DNA from: Saprospiraceae bacterium
GTDB taxonomy: Bacteria > Bacteroidota > Bacteroidia > Chitinophagales > Saprospiraceae
Reading direction: 5' to 3'
Assembly (NCBI GenBank): GCA_027008645.1
Contig: JALVEE010000100.1
Location: 1-35,818, forward strand
DNA: 35,818 bases
Each line of letters starts with the position of its first letter. Position 1 is the first letter of the stretch. Under the pieces are notes generated by a model. It was not told the origin of the DNA. It did not search any database and worked only from the letters and a program-made list of their open reading frames with translations. Made by a program: the position numbers and the translations under genes. Positions 1 to 8,588 of the stretch are shown piece by piece.

Positions 1-1
1 C

Positions 2-1654
2 TTTGAAAAAGATAAAGCATTTTATGTTCCTATCGATGTAAAAGATGAAAATTCCAAAGCAATTCTATCTAAATTTACAGAAGTATTGAGCAACAAATCC
101 ATTAAAAAGATAGGTCAAAATATCAAATACGATAATCTGATATTAAAATGGCATAGAATAGATGTCAAAGGGAACCTGTTTGATACTATGATAGCTCATT
201 ATCTGCTTGAGCCCGATATGAGGCACAAACTGGATTATTTGTCTGAATCATATTTGAAATATAAAATGGTTCCGATAGAAAAATTGATAGGTAAAAAAGG
301 TAAAGGACAATTGAGTATGGCTGATATTGATATCGCTATCGTCAAAGATTATGCAGCCGAAGATGCCGATATTACTTTTCAATTGAAAACTATATTTGAA
401 AAAGACCTCAAAAAAGAAAATCTTACAGAAGTTTTTGAAAAAATCGAAATGCCCCTTATCAATGTTTTAATGCAAATGGAATACAATGGTGTTTATATTG
501 ATAAAGATTTTTTAAATGAATATTCAAAAGTTCTTGAAAAACAAATCCGGGATTTCGAAAAACAGATCTATGAAAAAGCAGGAGTTAAATTTAATATAGC
601 ATCTCCCAAACAAGTAGGGGAAGTTCTGTTTGAAAAATTAAAAATTCCTTATCGCTGGAAAAAAACCGCGTCCGGACAACATTCGACAAGTGAAGAAAAA
701 TTGAGTGAATTGGCGGTGAAATATGATATAGTCAGAAATATTTTGGATTATCGTAAATTGCAAAAGTTGAAAAATACTTATGTTGACAGTTTGCCAAAAC
801 TGATTAATCCGAGGACAGGAAGAATCCATAGTTCTTTCAATCAGGCAAGAGCTGCAACAGGCAGATTGAGTTCAGAAAATCCTAATTTGCAGAATATACC
901 AATAAGAGATGAAGCCGGAAGAGAGATCCGAAAAGCATTTAAACCCAGAAATGAAAACTATTTGATCTTTTCTGCAGATTATTCACAGGTTGAATTGAGA
1001 TTGATTGCCGATATGAGCAATGAAAAAGCAATGCTGGATGCATTCAATAAAGGTTTGGATATCCACAAAGCTACCGCTGCAAAAATATTCAATATTCCTC
1101 TTGAAGAAGTAACTCCGGATCAAAGAAGACAGGCAAAAACCATTAATTTCAGTATTATTTACGGGGCAGGGGCTACCAATCTTTCAAGACAACTCGGAAT
1201 TTCAAGACCCGAAGCAAAGTCCTTGATAGAAAGTTATTTTAAGGAATATGGCGGTTTGCAACAATACTTTGAAGAAATAGTAAAATTTGCCAGAGAACAC
1301 GGATATGTTTTAACAAAACTGGGCAGGAAAAGAAAACTTCGCGATATTAATTCACGAAATAGTCTTGCCAGAAGCAATGCCGAAAGAATGGCAATAAATA
1401 CACCCATCCAGGGAACAGCAGCCGATATGATAAAACTTGCAATGATAAATATCCATAAGGAATTGGAAAAAAGAAATATGAAATCCAAAATGATCATGCA
1501 GGTTCATGATGAATTGGTATTTGATATGCATAAAGAAGAAAAAGAAGAACTGAAACAACTTGTAATCGATGAAATGACAACAGCAATTCCGGATCTTAAA
1601 GTAAATATCAAAGTAGATACCGGAACCGGAGATAATTGGTTGGAAGCACATTGA
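2..1654 (+). CDS. polA: DNA polymerase I, 3' part (5' end outside window)
   Basis: This is the C-terminal part of family A DNA polymerase, which fills gaps and removes primers during replication and repair. The reading frame is open from base 2 with no start codon, so the gene begins upstream and the 5'-nuclease domain and Exo I motif are not visible. The 3'-5' exonuclease domain comes first: an Exo II-like GQNIKYDN and an Exo III-like YAAEDAD are intact, so proofreading is probably active. The polymerase domain follows with motif A (DYSQVELRLIADMS), motif B (RRQAKTINFSIIYGAG) and motif C (QVHDELVF, with the catalytic HDE). The stop is at 1652-1654 and no terminator follows directly. Family identity is certain from these motifs. 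Confidence 0.97.
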   Translation, partial: FEKDKAFYVPIDVKDENSKAILSKFTEVLSNKSIKKIGQNIKYDNLILKWHRIDVKGNLFDTMIAHYLLEPDMRHKLDYLSESYLKYKMVPIEKLIGKKGKGQLSMADIDIAIVKDYAAEDADITFQLKTIFEKDLKKENLTEVFEKIEMPLINVLMQMEYNGVYIDKDFLNEYSKVLEKQIRDFEKQIYEKAGVKFNIASPKQVGEVLFEKLKIPYRWKKTASGQHSTSEEKLSELAVKYDIVRNILDYRKLQKLKNTYVDSLPKLINPRTGRIHSSFNQARAATGRLSSENPNLQNIPIRDEAGREIRKAFKPRNENYLIFSADYSQVELRLIADMSNEKAMLDAFNKGLDIHKATAAKIFNIPLEEVTPDQRRQAKTINFSIIYGAGATNLSRQLGISRPEAKSLIESYFKEYGGLQQYFEEIVKFAREHGYVLTKLGRKRKLRDINSRNSLARSNAERMAINTPIQGTAADMIKLAMINIHKELEKRNMKSKMIMQVHDELVFDMHKEEKEELKQLVIDEMTTAIPDLKVNIKVDTGTGDNWLEAH

Positions 1655-1744
1655 TGAAAGTGAATTAATGAATAAAAACTGGAATACTGGAGTGCAAGAA
1701 TGTTGCAGGGTACATGTTTCAGGTTTGGAAGTTTGGATGTTTTT

Positions 1745-1786
1745 GCACAGCTACCCCTCTGATGAAATATTCATAACTGAATTTCA
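1745..1786 (+). repeat. Partial third copy of the duplicated repeat
   Basis: These 42 bases align with 2250-2291 with only a few differences. They contain the same TGAAATATTCATAACTG core. The block is a fragment of the larger duplication. Confidence 0.75.
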
Positions 1787-1827
1787 AAAGAATCTTTATT
1801 GCTTTCTTTGCACTGCTGCCCCCCTGT

Positions 1828-2078
1828 GAAATATTCATAACTGAATTTCACAGGGCAAGCCTCTGCCCACCCCCAGTGAAATACTACGTTAATTTCACGG
1901 GGTAAACCGCAAAAGCACTGCACTCCCCCTTATGTTTTTCTTCCATTGCATTCCAGATAAAAATAGGGGGAAGTTGCATCCCGCACATTTCCCACTTCGA
2001 CTTAATCACCAGTTATTTTATTGAAAACTACCACTATCGACCAGACGCCAGGCTCCCTCTCCTTTTCGGGATAAGTTA
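1828..2078 (+). repeat. Direct repeat copy A (251 bp)
   Basis: This block is nearly identical to 2269-2519 at a constant offset of 441 bases, with scattered substitutions and no gap needed. Two hairpins are visible: 1822-1832 pairs perfectly with 1845-1855 (CCCTGTGAAAT, 11 bp, 12-nt loop), and 1871-1882 pairs with 1892-1902 (CCCC, one-base bulge, GTGAAAT). Stem-loops and the absence of coding suggest a dispersed non-coding element. A relative lies in reverse orientation at 18418-18632. Confidence 0.9.
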
Positions 2079-2189
2079 AAATTAGCTTGAAATTTTGTAA
2101 AAAGGAGAAGGGGAGAAAGGTGGTGCTTAATCGTTTGTGGTAGTAGTTGGATTGTATTGGTGGTTTTTGTTTGAAATGGGGAAATTAAT

Positions 2190-2205
2190 CCCCCGCTGGC
2201 GGGGG
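2190..2205. repeat. C/G-rich hairpin
   Basis: CCCCCGC and GCGGGGG are separated by two bases and followed by a second G run (GGGGGTGG). A similar arrangement (CCCC, TTTA, GGGG, then AAGGGG) occurs at 35766-35786. I recall such hairpins as common in Bacteroidota intergenic DNA, but could not check this here. Confidence 0.6.
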
Positions 2206-2268
2206 ACAAAGGGGGTGGAAAAGTACCGGAATAAAGGAATGTTTTCTTCGCACAGCTACCCTCCTGAT

Positions 2269-2519
2269 GAAATGTTCATAACTGAATTTCACAGGGCAAG
2301 CCTCTGCCCACCCCCAGTGAAATACTACGTTAATTTCACGGGGTAAACCGCAAAAGCACTGCGCTCCCCCTTATGTTTTTCTTCCATTGCATTCCAGATA
2401 AAAATAGGGGGAAGTAGCAACCCGCACATTTCCCACTTCGACTAAATCTCCGGTTATTTCATTGAAAACTACCACTATCGACCAGACGCCAGGCTCCCTC
2501 TCCTTTTCGGGATAAGTTA
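2269..2519 (+). repeat. Direct repeat copy B (251 bp)
   Basis: Second copy of the block at 1828-2078. The first hairpin is degraded here, with CCTGATGAAAT replacing CCCTGTGAAAT on the left arm. The second hairpin, around GTGAAATACTACG, is kept. The 190 bases between the two copies are unrelated to either. Confidence 0.9.
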
Positions 2520-2529
2520 TAAGCAAGGT

Positions 2530-2577
2530 AAAATCGTTTACCCCGTAGGATATTCATCCAACGGGGTAAACGATTTT
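2530..2577. terminator. Perfect 17-bp hairpin, terminator-like
   Basis: AAAATCGTTTACCCCGT (2530-2546) pairs without mismatch with ACGGGGTAAACGATTTT (2561-2577) around a 14-nt loop. On the plus strand the stem ends in a short T run, and it has A/T tracts on both ends. It could stop transcripts in either direction. No gene ends close by, and polA stops almost 900 bases upstream, so it may instead be a mobile repeat: the GGGGTAAAC end also occurs in the 1871-1902 and 18330-18362 hairpins. Confidence 0.55.
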
Positions 2578-2887
2578 TGATTTCAGAAGTTGGGATATGC
2601 TTATTTTTCAGTGGATAGAAAAAAGCCTCGTTAGAGGCGAAATTATGGTAGTAGCAATAATGCACAACCCCAAACCTATTTTGGCGGTATTTTTGTGGCG
2701 ATAGCAAACAAAAATAGTGACAAAATAAGATATAAGCAGAGCTAAAAAAGTAAGGACAAACTATAAAATATAAGGATAATGGACTTTATCGAGATGATTT
2801 CGACAAAAGAAAACAAAAACCGGACTACGGGATAGCGAAATATTAAAATTTTTGTATTTTCGGGCAAACATTAATTATAATAATATA

Positions 2888-4207
2888 ATGGGTAAACTAA
2901 ACAGACAAAAAAAGAGCTTGGGATTGATAGAATTGATTGCTATCGCTATTGGAGGAATGGTAGGGGGTGGAATTTTTAGTATTTTGGGAGTATCGGCAAC
3001 AATGGTTGGGTTTTTAACACCGGTTGCTATCATTATTGGAGGAATAATCGCTATGCTTGCAGCATATTCTTATGTGAAATTAGGGGTTTATTACAAAGAT
3101 GAAGGAGCTACATATTCCTTTGTAAAGAGAACCTTTTCAGATAGTCCGGTAATGGCTTCTTTTATCGGTTGGCTGGTTATTTTCGGTTATATCAGCACTC
3201 TGGCTTTATACTCTTATACTTTTGCTTCTTATGCTATTAGCGGAACCGGATATGCAGATAGTGAATGGTTAAGAAAAGGTGTTGCCTGGGGTATTATTTT
3301 AGTATTCACTTTGATAAACGTATGGAGTGTTGTAGGTATGGGTAAAATCGAAGACCTTATGGTCTATACAAAATTGGTTATTTTATTTGTTATTTCCGTA
3401 TTGTTAATTCAACACGGACAAACAGATTTTGGTACTTTTATGCAAAAAATGGCTGAAGACGCCGGACATTCTTCATTGTTGACTATTTTAATTGTTGCTT
3501 CCATAACCTTTGTAGCTTATGAAGGTTTTCAGCTTGTTATCAATGCGGTAAAAGAAATGAACAATCCCGATAAAAATATACCAAGGGCTATTTATGGTGC
3601 GATTTTAATAGTAATATCAATATATGTTGTGATTGCATTGGGTGCTCTTTTTGCTATTCCATTACAAGATTTGATCAATAATAAAGAATATGCTTTGGCT
3701 TCGGGAGCAAAGCAGGTTATGGGCAAAATAGGACTGAATTTGGTTGTTTTCGGAGCGATACTGGCAACTAGTAGCGCTATCAGTGGTACGATGTTTGGTT
3801 CTTCCAGGCAATTAGCTGTTATTGCCGAGGATGGCTTTATGCCAAAATTTCTCGCCAAACGAAACAAAGCTAACATTCCGGTAAATGCTATTATCATCAT
3901 GGCATTACTGGCTTCCGCACTTATATTAATCGGTGGTCTGAAATTGTTTTTAGAATTCGGTAGTGTAACTTTTTTAATGGTATCAATTTTGGTAGCAATA
4001 ACAAATTATATCATCAGAGATAAAACAAGATCTTCAAAACCGGTTACTGTTCTGTCTATTGCCGGATTAGCTCTCAGTGGTGTTTTGATTCTTTATTATG
4101 AATTGACTCATAATTGGTATCAAATGCTCTTTATTATTGTAGTTTATATAATTTTGTGGTTAAGTGCATATTTTTATTCAAAAGAAAGAAAACAATATAC
4201 AAAATAA
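2888..4207 (+). CDS. APC-family amino-acid permease
   Basis: A 439-residue integral membrane protein of the amino acid-polyamine-organocation superfamily, expected to import amino acids across the inner membrane. It has about twelve hydrophobic segments. The glycine-rich first segment reads GGMVGGGIFSILG, typical of substrate binding in this family, and the loop after segment 6 has the conserved E-NP-K-IPRAI pattern (KEMNNPDKNIPRAI). The ATG at 2888 is preferred over a TTG at 2852, because translation from 2852 would add a polar stretch before the usual start and would overlap a possible -7 element TATTTTCG (2855-2862). The gene converges on the dehydrogenase with only 6 bases between stop codons. 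Substrate cannot be assigned. Confidence 0.9.
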   Translation: MGKLNRQKKSLGLIELIAIAIGGMVGGGIFSILGVSATMVGFLTPVAIIIGGIIAMLAAYSYVKLGVYYKDEGATYSFVKRTFSDSPVMASFIGWLVIFGYISTLALYSYTFASYAISGTGYADSEWLRKGVAWGIILVFTLINVWSVVGMGKIEDLMVYTKLVILFVISVLLIQHGQTDFGTFMQKMAEDAGHSSLLTILIVASITFVAYEGFQLVINAVKEMNNPDKNIPRAIYGAILIVISIYVVIALGALFAIPLQDLINNKEYALASGAKQVMGKIGLNLVVFGAILATSSAISGTMFGSSRQLAVIAEDGFMPKFLAKRNKANIPVNAIIIMALLASALILIGGLKLFLEFGSVTFLMVSILVAITNYIIRDKTRSSKPVTVLSIAGLALSGVLILYYELTHNWYQMLFIIVVYIILWLSAYFYSKERKQYTK

Positions 4208-4213
4208 CCCGTA

Positions 4214-7072
4214 TCAACTCAACACCTCTATCCAATGCTTTATTTCTTTGTCGCTAAAATCCCTTAATTGATGCCTGCAACTAAATCCGGTCGCAAGGAT
4301 TGTCGAACCGGTTGTAAGTTTTGAAACAACAGGATCCAATTCGATTTCATATATCTTTTTAGACAGATCATAATGCTCTTTTTCAAAACCGAATGCTCCC
4401 GCCATTCCACAACATCCGACATCCAGAATTTCAAATGTGCCTTCAACAAATTTAAAAATGTTTTCAATCGATTCCATTCCTTCTATTGCTTTCTGATGAC
4501 AATGTCCGTGAATAACATGATGTTTTAATGTGGATTTGAATTTGTTTTCTACTTTTCCCGAAGTAACCAGATCAGAAACAAATCTCTCAATCGAAACAAC
4601 ACTGTTTTTTAAGATCTTTGCCATAAATTCATCATCCATCAAATCAGGAATATCGTCTGCCAGAGCGGAATAAGACCCCGGTTCAATAACAATTACCGGA
4701 ATTTCCCTGTCCATATACGGTTGAAGTTTTTCTATGATCTTTGAACTATATTGTTTTGCTTTTCTCAGAAAACCATTTGATATCAATGGTCTTTTACTTC
4801 CCCCTGTATTTACCAAGATCACTTTATATCCCAATTTGTCCAGAAATCCGATAGCGGCTTTCCCTATTTCCGGTTCGTGATAATTGGTATAAATATCTGC
4901 GAAAAGAACTACTTCTTTATCGTTGTTCGTTCTGTACTCCTTGTTATACCATCTCACCAATGAATATTTTGCATAATACGGTAAAATCCTGCGGGCATCG
5001 ATTTTTGCCACTTTTTCAAGTGTTTTTCTGAATATCTTTGTTTTTATTACCGCATTTACGATTCCGGATAGGGTACCTGAAAGGTATTTGGACATCAGAT
5101 CACTGTAAATAATAAAGAATTCTCTGATACCATATCCTTTTTTATCGTATTTCTTTTGTAATACTTCACTTTTCAGTTTAGCGACATCCACATTACTCGG
5201 GCATTCCGTTTTACAAGATTTGCAGGAAACACACAGATCCAAAGCTTCTGCCAATTCTTCATTTGTCAGATCTCCATCTCCCAATTCACCGGAAATGGTC
5301 ATTCTCAACGCATTTGCCCTTCCCCGGGTTGAATGTTTTTCATCCAGTGTCGCTTTGTAAGTAGGACACATCACACCTCCGGAAACCCTGTGACAAACAC
5401 CAACGCCATTACACATATTGATGAGGGTAGAAAAACCTTCTTCTTTTCTGTAGTGATAAAGTGTCGAAACTTCTATTTCTTTATAATCCGCACCATATCT
5501 CAAATTGCTATCCATCGGATACGGATCAACAATTTTGCCGGGATTCATCAATCCATGCGGGTCAAAAACTGTTTTTAATTTTTTGAAATCATTGTATATA
5601 ACATCTCCGTAAAATTTAGGAATACCATAACTTCTGGATAAACCGTCTCCGTGCTCACCTGACCATGATCCCTTATATTCAATCACTCTGTCAAGTGCAA
5701 ATTCCGATATTTTACGCATTTTATCAATGTCTTCCTGCAATCTTAAATTCAATATAGGTCTGATATGCAAAACACCCACACTTGCATGTGCATACAATAT
5801 GACTCTTGTATCCAAATTATGACAAAATTCCAATACCCTGTCAACATATTCGGGTAAATGCGGTATCGGAATACAAAGATCTTCAATAAAAGGTATGGGT
5901 TTTGCGTCTGTTTTCACACTTAACAACAATCCTAATCCTTGCTTCCTCACCTCCCAAACATCTCCAAAAGCCTTTTCTTCCATTTTGAAAAAAGGATAAG
6001 CATAACCCCTTTTCAATTCTTTAAGATTATCAACAAGTTTTTGGTGTTTATTAACCAATTCTTCATGATTTTCTCCAAAAAACTCTACTATTAATATCGC
6101 TCCCGGATCACCTTCAATAAAATAAGATATAGGTTTGGTCGCAGGATTATTTTTTGCTATTTCTATTACATTATTATCCAGCAATTCTATTGCAGAAGGT
6201 TTATGTTCCAATATCTTTCCCACAGTTGAGATGGCTTCCAGTCTGTCTTTAAAATGAACTACCGTGATCGAACGTTTTTTAGGCAAATCGATAAGATTTA
6301 ATTTCATTTCCAGTATTGTTGCAAGTGTTCCTTCACTACCACTTATCAATTTTGCCATATTCCATTGCTTGCCTTCTACAAATTCATCAAGACTGTATCC
6401 GGTTACCCTTCTCATTACTTTCGGATATCTGGCAATGATTTCTTGTTCATCTTTTTCCAGTATTTCGATAAGGGTTTTATAGATATTTCCTTCTTCATCT
6501 TCTTGTTCTGCCTTTTTCAGTGCTTCTTCTTTGGTTATTTCTCCTAAATTGATAACCTTTCCTGAAGCTAGTGCTATTTTAACTTCCAGAATATGGTCTA
6601 TTGCTTTTCCAAAAACCAAACTACGCGAACCCGAAGAATTATTTGCAACCACACCTCCCACATTTGCTCTGTTTATTGTGGCTTCATCCGGAGCATAGAT
6701 CAATCCGTAAAGTTCCAGAAATTTATTCAATTCACTATGAACCAGTCCCGGTTGAACCCTTATCCATTTCTCTTTTTCATTAAATTCAAGAATATTGGTC
6801 ATGTATTTAGAAAAATCCATAACTATAGACTCTCCGACTGTTTGTCCTGCAAGACTGGTACCTCCACCTCTGGGCAAAAGACTTATCTTGTGCTCTAAGG
6901 CAAATTTAATCGTTGTCAAAATATCATCTTCATCTTTGGGAACAACTACCAATTTTGGCATGATCTTATAAATACTGGCATCCGTAGAATATATTCCCCT
7001 GGTCAGATCATCATCATAAACTTCGCCTTTTATCGTTTTTTTTAAATCTGCGCTAATTTGATTTATACTCAT
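4214..7072 (-). CDS. FAD-binding / Fe-S 2-hydroxyacid dehydrogenase (YdiJ/Dld-II type)
   Basis: A 952-residue flavin and iron-sulfur oxidoreductase, likely oxidising D-lactate, D-2-hydroxyglutarate or a similar 2-hydroxyacid. The order of domains is visible. A PCMH-type FAD domain carries PRGGGTSLAGQTVG (residues 67-80). The FAD-oxidase C-terminal domain carries the conserved EHGDG motif. A ferredoxin-like part begins near residue 550 (CNGVGVCHR then CPTY) and has CVSCKSCKTECP near residue 610. A CCG domain carries HGHCHQKA near 856 and GCCGMAGAFG near 890. There is no signal peptide, so it acts in the cytoplasm or at the inner face of the membrane. Length matches the YdiJ-like fused form. 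It lies 18 bases downstream of the acetyltransferase on the same strand and is probably cotranscribed. Family certain, substrate inferred. Confidence 0.93.
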   Translation of the reverse strand: MSINQISADLKKTIKGEVYDDDLTRGIYSTDASIYKIMPKLVVVPKDEDDILTTIKFALEHKISLLPRGGGTSLAGQTVGESIVMDFSKYMTNILEFNEKEKWIRVQPGLVHSELNKFLELYGLIYAPDEATINRANVGGVVANNSSGSRSLVFGKAIDHILEVKIALASGKVINLGEITKEEALKKAEQEDEEGNIYKTLIEILEKDEQEIIARYPKVMRRVTGYSLDEFVEGKQWNMAKLISGSEGTLATILEMKLNLIDLPKKRSITVVHFKDRLEAISTVGKILEHKPSAIELLDNNVIEIAKNNPATKPISYFIEGDPGAILIVEFFGENHEELVNKHQKLVDNLKELKRGYAYPFFKMEEKAFGDVWEVRKQGLGLLLSVKTDAKPIPFIEDLCIPIPHLPEYVDRVLEFCHNLDTRVILYAHASVGVLHIRPILNLRLQEDIDKMRKISEFALDRVIEYKGSWSGEHGDGLSRSYGIPKFYGDVIYNDFKKLKTVFDPHGLMNPGKIVDPYPMDSNLRYGADYKEIEVSTLYHYRKEEGFSTLINMCNGVGVCHRVSGGVMCPTYKATLDEKHSTRGRANALRMTISGELGDGDLTNEELAEALDLCVSCKSCKTECPSNVDVAKLKSEVLQKKYDKKGYGIREFFIIYSDLMSKYLSGTLSGIVNAVIKTKIFRKTLEKVAKIDARRILPYYAKYSLVRWYNKEYRTNNDKEVVLFADIYTNYHEPEIGKAAIGFLDKLGYKVILVNTGGSKRPLISNGFLRKAKQYSSKIIEKLQPYMDREIPVIVIEPGSYSALADDIPDLMDDEFMAKILKNSVVSIERFVSDLVTSGKVENKFKSTLKHHVIHGHCHQKAIEGMESIENIFKFVEGTFEILDVGCCGMAGAFGFEKEHYDLSKKIYEIELDPVVSKLTTGSTILATGFSCRHQLRDFSDKEIKHWIEVLS

Positions 7073-7090
7073 TTTTACGGTTTTTTTGTA

Positions 7091-7666
7091 TTATTCCTTC
7101 CACACTTTTTCATCTTTCAATCTATATTTCTCTCCGCTTTCAGAACATATTGCAATATTATTTTCATCAAAATTCAATCTGTGACCATATTCGCTCATCC
7201 AACCGATCTGTCTGGCCGGATTACCAACCATTAAAGCATAGGGTTTAACTGTTTTTGTCACAACAGCCCCTGCACCAATAAATGCAAATTCTCCTATATC
7301 ATGACCGCAAACAATAGTTGCATTTGCACCGATACTGGCTCCTTTTTTAACAACGGTTTTTGAATACTGCCCACGTCGAACAATACCGCTACGGGGATTC
7401 ACCACATTTGTGAATACCATTGAAGGTCCCAGAAACACATCATCTTCACAAATCACTCCGGTATATAATGAAACATTATTTTGAACTTTAACATTATTGC
7501 CAAGTACAACATCATTGGCAACAAAAACGTTTTGGCCCAAAATACAACCTTCTCCCAATTTTGCCCCGTTCATAACATGGCAAAAATGCCAGATCTTTGT
7601 ATTTTTACCTATTATAGCCCCTTCATCTATCACTGCTGTTTCGTGTGCATAATATTCCTGATCCAT
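7091..7666 (-). CDS. Left-handed beta-helix sugar N-acetyltransferase (WbpD/WlbB-like)
   Basis: A 191-residue hexapeptide-repeat acyltransferase. The repeated [LIV]-G-x4 pattern is clear ([20 protein letters not shown], then [15 protein letters not shown]). The KIWHFCHV segment and the ending [14 protein letters not shown] match enzymes that acetylate the 3-amino group of UDP-GlcNAc3NA in surface polysaccharide synthesis. The ATG at 7666 is chosen over one at 7693, because a possible -7 element CATATTTG (7691-7698, minus strand) overlaps the upstream choice. No other sugar-nucleotide genes are adjacent. Its operon partner is a hydroxyacid dehydrogenase, which does not explain the role. The polysaccharide role is inferred from the family. 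Confidence 0.88.
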   Translation of the reverse strand: MDQEYYAHETAVIDEGAIIGKNTKIWHFCHVMNGAKLGEGCILGQNVFVANDVVLGNNVKVQNNVSLYTGVICEDDVFLGPSMVFTNVVNPRSGIVRRGQYSKTVVKKGASIGANATIVCGHDIGEFAFIGAGAVVTKTVKPYALMVGNPARQIGWMSEYGHRLNFDENNIAICSESGEKYRLKDEKVWKE

Positions 7667-7833
7667 TTTTATTATTTTGTTGATAAAATGCAAATATGGT
7701 GAAAAAAATATAACACAGTTATTCTTTTATCTTGTTATTTTCCTTTCTTTTAATGATTTTAAATAAATAATGTTTTGATTTGTAATTTAGTTAGATGGAA
7801 TTGTTTATTACTACTTCATACTATTTATCCTGA

Positions 7834-8175
7834 TTACCCTATTCTTAGTCCGTTTTTCACGACTTTATCCGGTTGTAACAACACAACTGAATCGTCATCA
7901 ACGACACCCAATACCAGACATTCACTCATAAAATCCGCGATTTGTTTAGGGGGAAAATTAACTACGGCCACTACTTGCTTCCCAACTAATTCAGATACAG
8001 AATAGCGTTTGGTGATCTGAGCTGAGGACTTTTTAATACCCTGATCTCCAAAATCTATTTTTAACTTATATGCAGGTTTTTTTGCTTTTTCAAATACTTC
8101 TGCATCAGTAATAGTACCTACACGTATTTCTACCTTGGAAAATTCATTCCAGGAAATAGTATTTGATTCTTTCAT
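7834..8175 (-). CDS. csaA: CsaA-like tRNA-binding domain protein
   Basis: A 113-residue single-domain protein with an OB fold of the tRNA-binding type (as in the Trbp111/EMAPII and MetRS C-terminal domains). Diagnostic segments are EIRVGTITDAE near residue 16, SSAQITKRY near 50 and VVNFPPKQIADFMSECLVLG near 68-87. Full length for the family. CsaA of Bacillus was described as an export-related chaperone; the in vivo role in Bacteroidota is not settled. It is a single gene. An imperfect -7 element TATCTTTA lies at 8233-8240 on the minus strand. Confidence 0.9.
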   Translation of the reverse strand: MKESNTISWNEFSKVEIRVGTITDAEVFEKAKKPAYKLKIDFGDQGIKKSSAQITKRYSVSELVGKQVVAVVNFPPKQIADFMSECLVLGVVDDDSVVLLQPDKVVKNGLRIG

Positions 8176-8265
8176 GTGTTAATATTTTTAATTTTATTAA
8201 AGTAGTGAATAATTCGGATTAAATTAACGATATAAAGATATAAAAAACTATAGTCTTTATTGATA

Positions 8266-8366
8266 GGTGTATTTCATTTTTTCGCATTGCGGGTTGGGTT
8301 CTCCTTTATTTATCCCTTTGGGAGGAGTCAGAGGCGAAGGAAGGGAAAAGCGAAAAAATGAAATGC
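8266..8366. repeat. Inverted-repeat element, family GGTGCATTTCATTTTTTCGC
   Basis: The left end GGTGTATTTCATTTTTTCGC (8266-8285) contains a 15-base arm, 8271-8285, that is perfectly complementary to 8350-8364. Between the arms are 64 bases including a TCCTTTATTTATCCC...GGGAGGAG region. Related left ends occur at 14455, 25396, 27211, 28028 and 29497. This looks like a small non-autonomous element. Confidence 0.75.
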
Positions 8367-8457
8367 TGTCTCTCATGCTAAGGAACAATTTGATAGCGGT
8401 GAGTTTCTTTCTCACAATAAAGCCAATAAAGAAATTGATAAATGGTTCGAAAAATAA
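8362..8457 (+). pseudogene. Antitoxin remnant (C-terminal 31 residues)
   Basis: The frame reads from just after an in-frame TGA (8359-8361) to TAA (8455-8457) and has no start codon. The peptide contains EQFDSGEFLSHNKANKEI and ends in KWFEK, resembling the C-terminal end of small type II antitoxins of Bacteroidota. Its last codons overlap the start of a toxin-like frame by 16 bases, as in functional modules. The 5' part is cut off exactly at the repeat arm ending at 8366, suggesting the element's arrival or a recombination there removed it. Family assignment is by recognition only. Confidence 0.45.
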
Positions 8458-8513
8458 CCTGGTCAAAAAGAGCTCAGGAAGATAGAAAAGAGATTTTTAC
8501 ATCTTCAATCTAA
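8442..8513 (+). pseudogene. ParE/RelE-type toxin remnant (N-terminal 23 residues)
   Basis: An ATG inside the end of the antitoxin remnant opens a frame starting MVRKITWSKRAQEDRKEIF. This is very close to the usual start of Bacteroidota ParE/RelE toxins (about 100 residues, beginning M-x-[KR]-I-x-WS-x-RA-x-x-D-x-x-x-I). It then runs four unrelated residues to a TAA at 8511-8513, so around three quarters of the toxin is gone and no activity is expected. Together with the preceding frame this is a relic of a toxin-antitoxin pair. Confidence 0.6.
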
Positions 8514-8588
8514 CTCAATCTTCATTCAATCTCTCATCAATCTTTATTATCAACGGTACTCAGCAATAAAAAGATCATTTACTCCATC

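Larger units (their letters stand above)
1655..2887. other. Repeat-rich intergenic region between polA and the permease
   Basis: About 1.2 kb with no convincing gene. It holds a 251-bp direct duplication (1828-2078 and 2269-2519), a shorter related block at 1745-1786, a C/G-rich hairpin at 2190-2205, a very strong hairpin at 2530-2577 and a small hairpin at 2625-2638 (GCCTC, loop GTTA, GAGGC). The open frames here run through the duplicated DNA, so two of them share the same peptide end. They are treated as repeat-borne and not as genes. The last 150 bases hold the permease leader. Confidence 0.8.
8176..8588. other. Intergenic region with repeat pair and toxin-antitoxin remnants
   Basis: Contains a possible csaA promoter element, a GTGAATAATTCGGATTAA repeat (about 8199-8216) that recurs at 30681-30697, an inverted repeat element (8266-8366) and a broken toxin-antitoxin pair (8362-8513). 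From 8514 to 8588 nothing is recognised. Confidence 0.7.

Noticed and set aside
2018-2209. 63-codon minus-strand frame, and a frame at 2459-2707 with the same end
   Set aside because: Both frames start in or cross the 251-bp duplication and share a peptide (NLSRKGEGAWRLVDSGSFQ) only because the DNA is duplicated. They differ in length and have no start signals.
2137-2346. 69-codon plus-strand frame
   Set aside because: It runs through the hairpin repeats, including the GTGAAATACTACG stem, and its composition follows those repeats.
8443-8465. GGTTCGAAAA resembling a tRNA T-loop
   Set aside because: No acceptor, anticodon or D-arm partner could be formed. The bases belong to the toxin-antitoxin remnant.
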